Assembly: GCA_963720725.1 (NCBI GenBank)
Contig: CAVRGN010000011.1
Span: forward strand, 186,001 to 250,000
DNA length: 64,000 nt
Direction: 5' to 3'
From: Benzoatithermus sp963720725
Lineage (GTDB): Bacteria; Pseudomonadota; Alphaproteobacteria; Geminicoccales; Geminicoccaceae
The position numbers were made by a program, and so were the translations under genes. Under the pieces are notes generated by a model. That model saw only the letters and a program-made list of their open reading frames with translations, was not told the DNA's origin and searched no databases. This document shows, piece by piece, positions 53,053 through 63,206 of this stretch; position 1 is the first letter of the stretch, and the number at the start of each line of letters is the position of its first letter.

Positions 53053-53436
53053 ATGCGAGCTCTTCTACTTGGCTTGACGATGATTACGGCCATTTCAGGC
53101 GTTGTCCAGGCGGACGTCATGTCTTCCGGGGCAGCGTATGGCGGCTCCACCCAGGCAGTAGCAGTGTGCTACATTTTCAACGGCGGTACGACGAACCTCA
53201 CGGTGACCAAGGTCGACATCATCAAGGAGCCGTTCGGCGAGATCGTTCCAGTAGTTACTCAGAACTGCAATGGCGGTGTGTTCACGCCCGGCCGTATCTG
53301 CCGGACCGTGTCGAACATCAACAACGCCAACGTCGTGGCGTGCCGAGCGACGCTGTCGCCGAAAGGGATCGCGCGTGGATCGATGGAGATCAGGACTTCC
53401 GGCAACGCACCCTTGAACAATAGGGACCTGCGCTAA
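53053..53436 (+). CDS. Small secreted protein of unknown function
   Basis: A 127-residue protein with a signal peptide (MRALLLGLTMITAISGVVQA) and a mature part with four cysteines (AVAVCYIFNGGTTNLTVTKV; TQNCNGGVFTPGRICRTVSN; NVVACRATLSPKGIARGSME), which could form two disulfides. The asparagine-rich, beta-strand-like text differs from neighbouring proteins, and the gene is lower in GC. The ATG at 53053 is six bases after GAGGAG (53041-53046). A hairpin follows 10 bases after the stop. Function not recognised. Confidence 0.65.
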   Translation: MRALLLGLTMITAISGVVQADVMSSGAAYGGSTQAVAVCYIFNGGTTNLTVTKVDIIKEPFGEIVPVVTQNCNGGVFTPGRICRTVSNINNANVVACRATLSPKGIARGSMEIRTSGNAPLNNRDLR

Positions 53437-53446
53437 CGGATCCATA

Positions 53447-53472
53447 GCGTCGAGCCGTTGTCGGCTCGACGC
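53447..53472 (+). terminator. Perfect 10-bp hairpin after the small secreted protein gene
   Basis: GCGTCGAGCC (53447-53456) and GGCTCGACGC (53463-53472) are perfect complements over a six-base loop. It begins 11 bases after the stop of the small secreted protein gene. No T-run follows, so it may stop transcription weakly or protect the 3' end. Confidence 0.5.
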
Positions 53473-53541
53473 CCATGCGCTCCTGCGGGCGGCAACAAGG
53501 CCCGTGCTCCTCATCGACACGACGCTTGTTTTTCCGACAAT

Positions 53542-53551
53542 ATTCCTATAT
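53542..53551 (+). promoter_or_regulatory. Conserved leader element of the repeated family, copy 1
   Basis: ATTCCTATAT is followed by 11 bases that end in GTTCCC, then ATG. The same ATTCCTATAT and GTTCCC-ATG arrangement precedes the second copy of this gene family (56327-56336). It is probably a promoter -10-like element carried with the gene. Confidence 0.45.
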
Positions 53552-53562
53552 ACCCGGTTCCC

Positions 53563-54247
53563 ATGTCCACCCGCCGGCCCATCCCACGCCGCCCGCCCCT
53601 GACCGCCCCGCGCGGCCAGCTGCGCGCCGCCTACCGCCTCGCCGCCGGCATGTCGCGCACCAACCTCGCCCGGGCCGAGAACGTCACCCCGGCCGAGATC
53701 GACCAGCTCCTCGCCCAGCCCGACTTCCAGGAACTCCTCGCCGCCCTGGCCGAGATGGAGGCGCCTGCCGCCCGAGGAGCGCCTGCGCCAGCTCGAGCGG
53801 ATGGCCTGGTGCGTGCTCGAGATGGCCGTGGGGACCGGCGACTGGCGGGCCGCCGCCTTCGTCGCCGACCAGATGCGCCGCGGCTGCCACCCCGCCCGCT
53901 CGCTGGCCCAGGCCGTCCTCGACGCCCAGGCCCGTGCCCTGGCCCGGAACCCGGGCCAGCCCGTCCGCCCGCGCCGCGCCCGCCCCTACGACCCCGTCGA
54001 CGCCGCCCTCGGCCGCGCCGCGTCGGGCCTGCGCGCCATCCTCGGCCGCGAGGAGGCGCTCACGCATCTGCCCGAGCCGAAGGCGGCCGAGCCGGTCGAG
54101 CCCGCAGCCGAGGCCCAGCCTGCCGCCAAGCCCCGCCGGCCCAACCCGCTGACCGCCCGCCTGCGCGCCGGCACCGCCGTCCACACGGCGACCGCCGCGG
54201 ACGCCGAGCCGCGCCACCTGCTCCGCACCTGGGCGCAGGGGCCGTAG
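53563..54247 (+). pseudogene. Repeated unknown family, copy 1, frameshifted near 53764
   Basis: N-terminal part in one frame: PPLTAPRGQLRAAYRLAAGM, SRTNLARAENVTPAEIDQLL, AQPDFQELLAALAEME, resembling a helix-turn-helix segment. From 53765 the continuation is in the next frame: LPPEERLRQLERMAWCVLEM, GTGDWRAAAFVADQMRRGCH, PARSLAQAVLDAQARALARN, ending HLLRTWAQGP. One extra C near 53763-53765 explains the break; removing it gives a 227-residue protein. A second, worse-decayed copy lies 2.8 kb away. The function of the family is unknown. Confidence 0.65.
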
Positions 54248-54310
54248 CCGGCTTGCCGCTCGCAAGAGGCGCTGGTTGCCGGCGGCAGCCGGAGCGGTCG
54301 AGCGCCTGGC

Positions 54311-55822
54311 TCAGGCCAGGGCCGGCGGCACCCTCACCGTCCAGGCCTGCGACGGCACGCCCAGCGTGTTGACCAGGACCAGCATGTAGTATCCCGGCGG
54401 CAGGAGATTGGCGCTCGTGCCCATCTGGACGTCGAGCCGCGTCGGATCGTCCACGGATCTGGTGAAGCCGAGCGACTGCATCCGCTGGTTCATGTTGAAG
54501 GTGTGCGTCACGCAGCCGCGCGACAGCAGCCGGACATGCTGCACGTCGGCGGCATCCGGCGTGATCACCGGGAAGGTGGCACCATAGTCCAGCAGGTCGG
54601 GGGCCCAGGCGATGGTCGGCTGCGGGCCGAGCCCGAAATAGGGCGGCCAGAAGATCTCGGCGTTCAGATTGTCGAGCCCGTAATGCTCGGCCGAGGGCCG
54701 GCCTCCGCCGGCGACCAGCACCCGCATGTCCGGCAGCAGGATCGCGGTCGAATGATAGACGCGCGGCACCTGGGCGCTGGCCATCTGCGTCCATTCGCCG
54801 GTCGCGGGGTCCCAGAGCTCGGCCGCGTACACCGCACCCGCGGCGTCGTTGAAGCCCGCCGAGTTCGACCCGCCGGTGACCAGGACCTTGCCGTCCGGCA
54901 GCAGGGTGGCGTTGGCATGGCGCCGCGCGTAGGTCATGGGGTTGGCCCATTGCCAAGCCGGCGCGGCGGCATTCAAATCGAGGATCTCGGCGGTATTGAT
55001 GCCCCCCGCCGCGGTAGCTCCACCCACGATCAGGTATTTGCCGGTGTCGTAGTTCACCGACGTCCCGTAGCCGCGGTTCGCGGCAGTCAGATGACGCGGG
55101 CCGTCGGTCCAGGCACCGGTGCCGGAGGTGTCCAGGAAGGTCGTCGTCGCTTCACGGGCGATGCTGATCACCCGGCCGTCCGGCGTGAGATAGATCTTCG
55201 GATAGTTGGCCATTGCCGCCAGGGCGCCGGTCAGGTTGCGCCAGCCACCCTCGTTGGCCTGGTAGATCTGCGGCAGCGGGTTCGGATTGGATTGCCCGGT
55301 CATCGAGCCGCTGAGCACGAGCACGTCGCCGCTCGGCAGCGTGATGGCGCTCGCGTACCAGCGTCCGCCGCTCATCGGCGTGCCGGGATTGATCCAGCGA
55401 TAGCCTTCGCTGCTGTCGAAGATGTTGACGTCCGCGGTTCCGACGTAGGGATCGCCATTGTGGCCGCCAGCGACCAACAATCGGCCGTCGGGCAAGAACG
55501 CATGCCCGGAGCAGAAGAGATTGGTGGTCGTGTTCGGAACCTCGAGCCAAGTCGTCGAGGGGTCTTGATATGCCGGCACGTCGACGACGTAAGCCGAGGA
55601 TGCGCCGACATTGTTGCCGCCACCCTCGTAATTCCAAGTCAGGATCTTGTTGTTTGGCAACAGGATCTGGTGGATCGCGACGCAGGGCCACGCACAAATC
55701 TGCGACCAAGCACCCTGGGGTATGCCGCCGCTCTCAGCAATCGCCGGTCGGATGCCTTCCGGCGCAATCAGCGCAAGTGTAGCAGCGCCAGCGAGGAAGC
55801 CTCGCCGATCTACAGCAATCAT
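54311..55822 (-). CDS. Galactose/glyoxal-oxidase-type copper radical oxidase, Tat-exported
   Basis: A 503-residue protein with a twin-arginine signal (DRRGFLAGAATLALIAP, residues 5-21) and a seven-bladed kelch propeller followed by a DUF1929-type C-terminal domain. All copper-site residues align with galactose oxidase: Cys104 (LFCSGHAFL) and Tyr156 (GRWYASAI) for the cross-linked cofactor, Tyr356-His357 (RVYHSTAILLPD) and His440 (VTHTFNMNQR). It should oxidise an alcohol or aldehyde and release hydrogen peroxide in the periplasm or outside. Whether glyoxal, galactose or another substrate is used is unknown. Start is ATG at 55822. Confidence 0.88.
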   Translation of the reverse strand: MIAVDRRGFLAGAATLALIAPEGIRPAIAESGGIPQGAWSQICAWPCVAIHQILLPNNKILTWNYEGGGNNVGASSAYVVDVPAYQDPSTTWLEVPNTTTNLFCSGHAFLPDGRLLVAGGHNGDPYVGTADVNIFDSSEGYRWINPGTPMSGGRWYASAITLPSGDVLVLSGSMTGQSNPNPLPQIYQANEGGWRNLTGALAAMANYPKIYLTPDGRVISIAREATTTFLDTSGTGAWTDGPRHLTAANRGYGTSVNYDTGKYLIVGGATAAGGINTAEILDLNAAAPAWQWANPMTYARRHANATLLPDGKVLVTGGSNSAGFNDAAGAVYAAELWDPATGEWTQMASAQVPRVYHSTAILLPDMRVLVAGGGRPSAEHYGLDNLNAEIFWPPYFGLGPQPTIAWAPDLLDYGATFPVITPDAADVQHVRLLSRGCVTHTFNMNQRMQSLGFTRSVDDPTRLDVQMGTSANLLPPGYYMLVLVNTLGVPSQAWTVRVPPALA

Positions 55823-56281
55823 CTTTGTTCGCCCAACCGAAGACTATCGTCTCACGATCGCATGCGCCAAAATCGATGTCAAGAGACCAAAAGAGCCGCG
55901 GGTTATTCACGTTGGACATCATGGACGCGAGAATTCAGCCTCAAGTTGGCTTGCGTCACTTGAGGAGGAGAAACCCTGGTCCCGTTCGCGGGTCCGCGGC
56001 AAAGACACGATGCCACGCGTCGGCCATGCTCCGCATCGCGATGTCTCCCGCCGCGGCCCGACCGATCGGCGAGCCGCGGCGATAGCCACCACTCCGTTCC
56101 GCGCACTTTCGGCGAGCCGGCTAGTCGTCGAATAGATGCATTGCGTCCAACGCCCGCTAACCTAAGTTAGCTCGCTCGCCCTTTACTTGATCCAAATTCC
56201 GTTAACATTTCGCTCGAGCATCTCAGAGCAATCGTATGGCGTTAAATTCAGGGCCCTACGCTCATGGGCTTCTGCACGCGC

Positions 56282-56297
56282 TCGTGCCTAGGCACGA
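56282..56297. promoter_or_regulatory. Perfect 16-bp palindrome upstream of repeated-family copy 2
   Basis: TCGTGCCTAGGCACGA reads the same on both strands. It lies 49 bases before the ATG of copy 2 and beside the element at 56327-56336. Its perfect symmetry suits a dimeric DNA-binding protein. No known consensus is recognised, and copy 1 has no match at this place. Confidence 0.5.
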
Positions 56298-56326
56298 ACG
56301 GCCGACGATCTTGCATTTCGGATCAA

Positions 56327-56336
56327 ATTCCTATAT
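56327..56336 (+). promoter_or_regulatory. Conserved leader element of the repeated family, copy 2
   Basis: ATTCCTATAT, nine bases, then ATG, with the bases just before the ATG reading GTTCCC as in copy 1. The two leaders share this arrangement although the genes have diverged. Confidence 0.45.
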
Positions 56337-56345
56337 CTAGTTCCC

Positions 56346-56817
56346 ATGCTCGGCCATCGCCCTTCCCGGCGCCGCCCGCCACTATCCGCCCCATACGGCC
56401 AGCTGCGCACCGCTTGGCGCGTCGCCGGCGGTATGTCACCCGTCAAGCTGGCGCGGGTCGAGGCCGTGACCGAGCGCGAGGTCGCCGCGCCGCTCGCCCA
56501 GCCCGACTTCCAGGAACTGGTCGACGCCCTGCGCGAATTCGAGGAGCTGCCCGAGGAGGAGCGCCTTCGGCGCCTGGAACATGGCACGTCCTGGAGATGT
56601 CGCCGGTCGACAGCGACCGGCGTGCCGCGGCCTTCGTCGCCGACCAGATTGCACGCGGCCACAATCCCGCCCGTACGCTTGCCCGCGGCGTCATCAAGGC
56701 CCAGGCTCAAGTGACGTCGCCACCGGCCCCGCCCGAGCCGGCCGAGGCCCCGCCGCCGCACCCGTCGCCAGCCAGGACCCACGCGCCCTCGTTCGCGCCT
56801 GGGCGCAAGGACCCTGA
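56346..56817 (+). pseudogene. Repeated unknown family, copy 2, multiply frameshifted
   Basis: Second copy of the gene at 53563. N-terminal part: PPLSAPYGQLRTAWRVAGGM, SPVKLARVEAVTEREVAAPL, AQPDFQELVDALREFEELPE. Near 56575 the reading moves to another frame (TWHVLEMSPVDSDRRAAAFV, ADQIARGHNPARTLARGVIK) and then to a third (QDPRALVRAWAQGP). At least two indels plus internal loss are needed to explain this, so it is a genuine pseudogene. The C-terminal DQIARGHNPARTLA and AWAQGP match copy 1. Confidence 0.75.
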
Positions 56818-56827
56818 GCGCCAGCGC

Positions 56828-57562
56828 CTAGCCGCGCAGCGGAAACCGCGCGGCGACCCGGAACGGCGCCACGTCGTGGGTCTGGACGAACAGCGCCAGC
56901 TGGTCCACCGTCAGCGGTTGTCCCAGATGCGGCGCCAGCGCCGCGTCGAGGACCGCCCTGACCCGACCACGCTCCGGCTCGTCGAGCGGGCCGGTGAGCG
57001 TCATGTGGAATTGGAAGCGGTCGAACACATAGGGATAGCCCCAGCGGTCGAGATGGGCCTGCTCGGCCGGCGACAGCCGGTCGGGCCGGCGGCGCTCGCG
57101 GTCCGCGGGCCGCAGGGGTGCGCGATGCCGGTCGAACGCGCGCACGCACTCAGCGGCCAGCCGATCGACGGCCTCGCTCCGCTCGGCGGGCACCAGCGCC
57201 AGGAAGTTGGCGATCTCGCCCACCCGCAACCGCAGCCGGACCGGCCGGTGCGCAGCCGCGAACAACTCGACATCGCCCAGGAGCGCATCGGCGGCAAGGT
57301 CCGGCGCCGGCCGGAACGGGGCCTGCAAGGTGGCGTGGAAGCCGTAGTGCCGCGGGAAGGCGGTGATCTCGTGCAGACGCTCGGGCGTCAGGCCGTCGAC
57401 CAGGGGCTGCGGCACCGGCTCGTCGGCGTCCGGGTCGCGACCCAGCCAGGCATCGCCGAAACGCTTCAGCGGAGTGCCGGGGCGTGGTGCGAAATAGATG
57501 GCGTAGCGGGTGTCGTCCAACCCAGCCTCGACCGTCTGCCCGGCGTCACCGCTCATGCTCAA
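56828..57562 (-). CDS. DUF1045 2H-phosphoesterase-like protein, phosphonate-associated
   Basis: A 244-residue protein of the DUF1045 group linked to phosphonate genes. It has the two HxT/S motifs of 2H phosphoesterases: YGFHATLQAPFRPAPD and FQFHMTLTGPLDEPERG. These enzymes open cyclic phosphates, and in C-P lyase operons such a step processes a cyclic ribose phosphate. It lies 96 bases downstream of phnM on the same strand. Start is the ATG at 57562. Confidence 0.82.
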   Translation of the reverse strand: MSMSGDAGQTVEAGLDDTRYAIYFAPRPGTPLKRFGDAWLGRDPDADEPVPQPLVDGLTPERLHEITAFPRHYGFHATLQAPFRPAPDLAADALLGDVELFAAAHRPVRLRLRVGEIANFLALVPAERSEAVDRLAAECVRAFDRHRAPLRPADRERRRPDRLSPAEQAHLDRWGYPYVFDRFQFHMTLTGPLDEPERGRVRAVLDAALAPHLGQPLTVDQLALFVQTHDVAPFRVAARFPLRG

Positions 57563-57658
57563 CGTCCCTTACCACCGCTATTTCCGTCCACGATACCATG
57601 CCGCAGCGGCGGCGCGAACCCTTGCGCAGGCGCGGCTGAAGCGGAGACAGGCATCCGC

Positions 57659-58792
57659 TCAGGCGACCCGGCGGCCCTCGCGCCAGACCGCGACCACCGC
57701 CGGAGTCGGCCCCACCTCGCGTACCTGGACGAGATCCGCGCGCAGGCCGGGTTCGATCCGGCCACGGTCGCCCAGGCCCAGCACCGCGGCGGGCGAGCAT
57801 GTCGCGGCTGCCACGGCCCGCGGCATCGGGATGCCGAACCGGTCGCGCAGCAGGAAGCAGGCGTGCAGGAGGCTCGCCGGCACGTAGTCGGAGGACAGCA
57901 TGTCGAGCAGGCCCTGCTCGGCCAATTCGGCCGCCGAGACGTTGCCGGAGTGCGAGCCGCCGAGCACGAGGTTGGGTGCGCCCGCGACGATCTGCATCCC
58001 GGCCGTCCGGGCTGCCCTGGCCGCCTCGACGGTGGTCGGGAACTCGGCGATCCGGCAGCCGCAGGCCACCGCCTCGGCCACGTGCTCGGCCGTCGTGTCG
58101 TCGTGGCTGGCGCGCACCGCGGGATGGCCGTCGATCAGCCGCAGCACCGCGTCGCGCTGGCTGCGGGCGTGCTCACGCTGCTGCTCGAGCCGGCCGTCGA
58201 CCAACCCTTGAAACTCCTCGTCGCTGCGCCCGGCGTGCAGCGCGCGGAACCTGGCGACGTCGCGGTACTGCCGCTGACCCGGCGTATGGTCCATGAACGA
58301 GATCAGCCGCAGCGACGGCTCGGCCAGCAAAGGCTCGAACAGGCCGAGCATGTGCGGGTCGGGGATCTCCAGGCGCAGATGAAGAAAGTGTTCGGCCTTG
58401 AGCGCGCCGGCGGCACGCGCGCGGCGCAGCACCTCGATCGACAGGCCGAGATAGTCCAGCCGCTCGGCACGCCCACCATAGTAGCCGACGCAGACCGCGT
58501 CGCAGACAGTGGTGATGCCGGCGGCCGCCACCTGGGAATCGTGGTTGAGCATGGCGGCATCGGCGGGCCAGCGCACCCCGAGCCGTGGCGCGAAGCCACG
58601 CTCGAGATTGTCCGTGTGCAGCTCGATCAGCCCCGGCAACAGCCAGTCGCCACCAAGGTCGACGGCGCCTGCGCCCCTGCTGCCCTCCAGGTCCACTTCG
58701 GCAATCCGCCCGCCGCGCACCACCAGCGTGCCCGCAATCACGGCGTCGGCGGTCACGATCCGGGCGTTGGTGAGCACGAGTTCGTCGGTCAT
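57659..58792 (-). CDS. phnM: Alpha-D-ribose 1-methylphosphonate 5-triphosphate diphosphatase
   Basis: A 377-residue amidohydrolase-fold enzyme that releases pyrophosphate from the triphosphate intermediate of the C-P lyase pathway. LTNARIVTADAVIAGTLVVR, LPGLIELHTDNLERGFAPR (metal histidine), SHDDTTAEHVAEAVACGC and GAPNLVLGGSHSGNVSAAEL are the family markers. The rest of the phn cluster is not in the window; DUF1045 follows. Start is ATG at 58792. Confidence 0.93.
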   Translation of the reverse strand: MTDELVLTNARIVTADAVIAGTLVVRGGRIAEVDLEGSRGAGAVDLGGDWLLPGLIELHTDNLERGFAPRLGVRWPADAAMLNHDSQVAAAGITTVCDAVCVGYYGGRAERLDYLGLSIEVLRRARAAGALKAEHFLHLRLEIPDPHMLGLFEPLLAEPSLRLISFMDHTPGQRQYRDVARFRALHAGRSDEEFQGLVDGRLEQQREHARSQRDAVLRLIDGHPAVRASHDDTTAEHVAEAVACGCRIAEFPTTVEAARAARTAGMQIVAGAPNLVLGGSHSGNVSAAELAEQGLLDMLSSDYVPASLLHACFLLRDRFGIPMPRAVAAATCSPAAVLGLGDRGRIEPGLRADLVQVREVGPTPAVVAVWREGRRVA

Positions 58793-59191
58793 GCAGCTGC
58801 TTTCGCGATGGGCAGATCAGGTAGCGTGCGGCAACCACCGGCCTCGCGAGCCATAGCACAGGAAGCCGGACCGGGAACCCGGAGGTGCGCGGCGGGTGGC
58901 GCGCCAGACCATGGCCAGAGCGATCGAATACTCGAACCTTGCGAGGGAACGACGGATGCTTAGTGCGCGCCTGGCTGCGATGAGCACCATCCTGGCCAAG
59001 TCCTACAAATGATTGCATGCATCGAGGCCGCTGCTACATTTGTACCGACCTTACACGATCGTCCACCTTTAGGTGGCGACCGGCAATTACTCGCGAACGC
59101 GAAAGTTGTTCATGTCCTCCGCCAAGAACGCAGCCCTACGTTGCGCTATACTGATTCGGTCGCGTACTCCGGTGTCGTTTTGATCGACGAG
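58793..59191. other. Intergenic region between phnM and the sigma-54 activator
   Basis: 399 bases, the divergent promoter region for phnM and the activator. The AT-richer part at about 59030-59170 reads as non-coding even though one plus-strand frame stays open from 59009. TATACT near 59150 could be a -10 box for the activator. Confidence 0.4.
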
Positions 59192-60532
59192 GTGGCGGTT
59201 CTGCTCGTCGACCAGGGTGGAGCGGGGGTCGGCGGGTTCGCACCAATGCTCGCCGACCTGGGCTGCCTGGTGGCAGGCGGCGGCGCGGAGGGGCTCGGGC
59301 TGCTGCGCCAGCACAAGCCCCTGGTCGCGATGCTCGATCGCGGACGCGCGGACCGCTCCCGCAGTCGGTACAAAGTTCTCGACACCCTGAGCCGCATGCT
59401 GGCGCTGGAACCAACGACCAGGATCGTGCTGGTCGGTTCGGCGACGGATCGGGAACTGGCCGTCCAGGCGGTCGCCCGCGGCGCCTGGGATGTGGTCACC
59501 GACACGGCCGAGCCGATCGTGGTGCGGACCGTGGTCGAGCGGGCGGTAGCACTCGGGCGTCTCGAGCGGGAGCACCGTCGGCGCCTGCTGCGGTCCGATG
59601 CCAGCCCCTTGCCGGGCGTGCTCGGCGCCAGCGCCGCCATCGTCGCCGTCTGCCGCCAGCTGCAGCGCGTGGCGCCCAGCGACGCCAGCGTCGTGCTCGC
59701 CGGCGAAAGCGGCACTGGCAAGGAGGTGATGGCGCGTGCGGTGCACGGCGCCAGTTCCCGCCGCGGCCGCCGCTTCGTCGCCATCAACTGCGCCGCCATC
59801 CCGGAGACGCTGCTCGAGACGGAGCTGTTCGGCTACGAGCGCGGCGCGTTCACCGGTGCGGTCAAGCAGACCGAGGGCCGGATCGAACTCGCCGACGGCG
59901 GCACCCTGTTCCTGGACGAGATCGGGGACCTGCCGCTCAGCCTGCAGGCCAAGCTGCTGCGCTTCCTGCAGGAGCGGGTGATCGAGCGCATCGGCGGCCG
60001 CCGCGAGATCGCGGTCGACACGCGCCTGGTCTGCGCCACCCACCGCGACCTGCCGGCGCTGATCGAGGCCGGCCGCTTTCGCGAGGACCTGTACTACCGC
60101 CTGAACGAGATCGGTGTGCATTTGCCGCCCCTGCGCGAGCGCGACGGCGACGCCATGCTGATGGCGAACCACTTCCTGCTCCAGTATGCCGGCACGACGG
60201 CCTTGCCGATCCGGGGCTACAGCGAGAGCGCCCTGCACGCGCTCGACAACCACCAGTGGCCAGGCAACGTCCGGGAGCTGCAGAACCGGGTCAAGCGCGC
60301 GGTGATCATGACCGACGGGCCCCGCATCATGCCGGGCGACCTCGACCTGCCCGAACCCGACGACGAGGCACGGGACCTCGACCTGCGCCGCCGTCGCGAC
60401 GCCCTGGAGCTCTCGGTGCTGCGGCGGGCGATGGCCCGCTGCGGCGGCAACATCGCCTCGGCCGCCCGGCTGATCGGCGTCAGCCGACCCACCCTCTACG
60501 ACCTGCTGCGCCAGCACGGGCTGCGCGACTGA
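59192..60532 (+). CDS. PrsR-like sigma-54 activator with degenerate receiver domain
   Basis: A 446-residue response-regulator-like activator matching the PEP-CTERM-box PrsR group. Receiver (about 1-120): the phosphoacceptor-like aspartate is kept (MLDRGRADRSRSRYKVLDTL) but the acidic pair and lysine are altered (VLLVDQGG; TDTAEPIVV). AAA+ part: GESGTGKEVMARAVHGASSR, ELFGYERGAFTGAVKQTEGR, GGTLFLDEIGDLPLSLQAKL and WPGNVRELQNRVKRAVIM. C-terminal Fis-type helix (SAARLIGVSRPTLYDLLRQH). GAFTGA is intact, so it should activate sigma-54 promoters. Start chosen at GTG 59192; the frame is open from 59009. No exosortase is in the window. Confidence 0.82.
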   Translation: MAVLLVDQGGAGVGGFAPMLADLGCLVAGGGAEGLGLLRQHKPLVAMLDRGRADRSRSRYKVLDTLSRMLALEPTTRIVLVGSATDRELAVQAVARGAWDVVTDTAEPIVVRTVVERAVALGRLEREHRRRLLRSDASPLPGVLGASAAIVAVCRQLQRVAPSDASVVLAGESGTGKEVMARAVHGASSRRGRRFVAINCAAIPETLLETELFGYERGAFTGAVKQTEGRIELADGGTLFLDEIGDLPLSLQAKLLRFLQERVIERIGGRREIAVDTRLVCATHRDLPALIEAGRFREDLYYRLNEIGVHLPPLRERDGDAMLMANHFLLQYAGTTALPIRGYSESALHALDNHQWPGNVRELQNRVKRAVIMTDGPRIMPGDLDLPEPDDEARDLDLRRRRDALELSVLRRAMARCGGNIASAARLIGVSRPTLYDLLRQHGLRD

Positions 60533-60559
60533 GCGGCGGGTCGCGGGCGGGTCTCGCTT

Positions 60560-62104
<1,545 letters not shown>

Positions 62105-62115
62105 GCCGCCCTGCC

Positions 62116-63067
62116 CTACTTGAGCTCACCCAGCCGTTCGGCCTTGTCGAGATTCGCCTTGGTGATCATGACCGGGGTCAAGAGCACGAGATCGCTTTCG
62201 GGCTTGGTGCCGTTCTTGATCAGGTCGACCATGATCTGCATGGCCTTCCGGCTCTGGCCGCCCGGAAACTGCTCGACAGTGCCGGCAAGCGTGCCGTCGC
62301 GCACCGCCGCCAGGGCCTCGGGCAGCGCGTCGAAGCCGATCACCTGCACGTCGAGGTCCCGGGCCTTGACGGCCTCGATGGCACCCAGCGCCATGTCGTC
62401 GTTGGCGGCCACGATCACATCGGGTGGTGTATTCATGCCGGCAAGGAGGCTCTCGGTCACGGCGAGTCCCTGATCGCGCGCGAAGTTCGCGGTCTGCTCG
62501 GCAACGAACTTGTACTTGTCGCTGTGGGCGTCGAGCACGTTGTGCAAGCCCTTGTTACGGTCGATCGCCGGGGAGGCGCCGGGCTGACCCTGCAGGTTCA
62601 CGATGTTGGCCCCGTCGGGGAAGGTCTCCATGACCCACTGCCCCTGGGCCTCGCCGCCCTTGACATTGTCGGCGCCGACATGTGCCGTGATCCCATCGAC
62701 CCCCGCGACCCGGCGGTCGATGGTGACCACGGGCACGCCGTTGTCGATCGCGGTCGTGATCGCGGGCGCCATGGCGTTGACGTCGAGCGGGCTGATGACG
62801 ATGCCGCTCACGCCCTGGACGACGGCGGCCTCGACGTCGGCGGTCTGCTTCGGCGCCGAGTTCTGCCCGTCCGAATTCGATCGTCGCCACGCCCTGCGCC
62901 TTCGCCTCGTCCTGCAGCGCCTTCATCATGTGCACGAAGAACGGGAAGCCCAGGCTGGGCACCGAGGTCATCACCGTGAGATCCTGGGCCCGGACCGCAC
63001 CGCCACCAAAGGCCATCAGCCCAGCCACCGCCACGCCCGTCAGCGTCGCCCTGATCGATCTTGCCAT
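62116..63067 (-). pseudogene. Sugar-binding protein (RbsB type), frameshifted near 62871
   Basis: The N-terminal part has a signal peptide (ARSIRATLTGVAVAGLMAFG) and LTVMTSVPSLGFPFFVHMMK; the ATG at 63067 follows GGGAGG. The frame breaks at 62869-62873, after VATIEF. The rest continues one frame over: SGIVISPLDVNAMAPAITTA, VTIDRRVAGVDGITAHVGAD, VIVAANDDMALGAIEAVKAR and VDLIKNGTKPESDLVLLTPV. Removing one extra base (a G on the minus strand, read CC on the plus) restores a 316-residue protein. It lies upstream of the sugar ATPase, its natural partner, so a sequencing error is a strong possibility. Confidence 0.85.
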
Positions 63068-63206
63068 TGTCACCTCCCTGTAGCCGAAGCCGGACCTGGG
63101 GCCGGCGGCGGGACGGTCCTGCCGGGAAGCATCGCTGTCAATCGCTTTCACCGCTGGCGAGACCGGGCCAATTCGGACATATCCCGGATAGTGGGAGGAG
63201 AGGATC

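Larger units (their letters stand above)
55823..56345. other. Intergenic region with AT-rich part and two palindromes
   Basis: 523 bases between the copper oxidase (minus) and copy 2 of the repeated family (plus). No gene is supported. It holds an 8-bp inverted repeat, CCTCAAGT at 55939-55946 with ACTTGAGG at 55958-55965, an AT-rich stretch from about 56130, a short dyad CTAAC-CTAA-GTTAG near 56160, and a perfect 16-bp palindrome at 56282-56297. The right end carries the conserved leader element of the repeated family. Confidence 0.5.
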
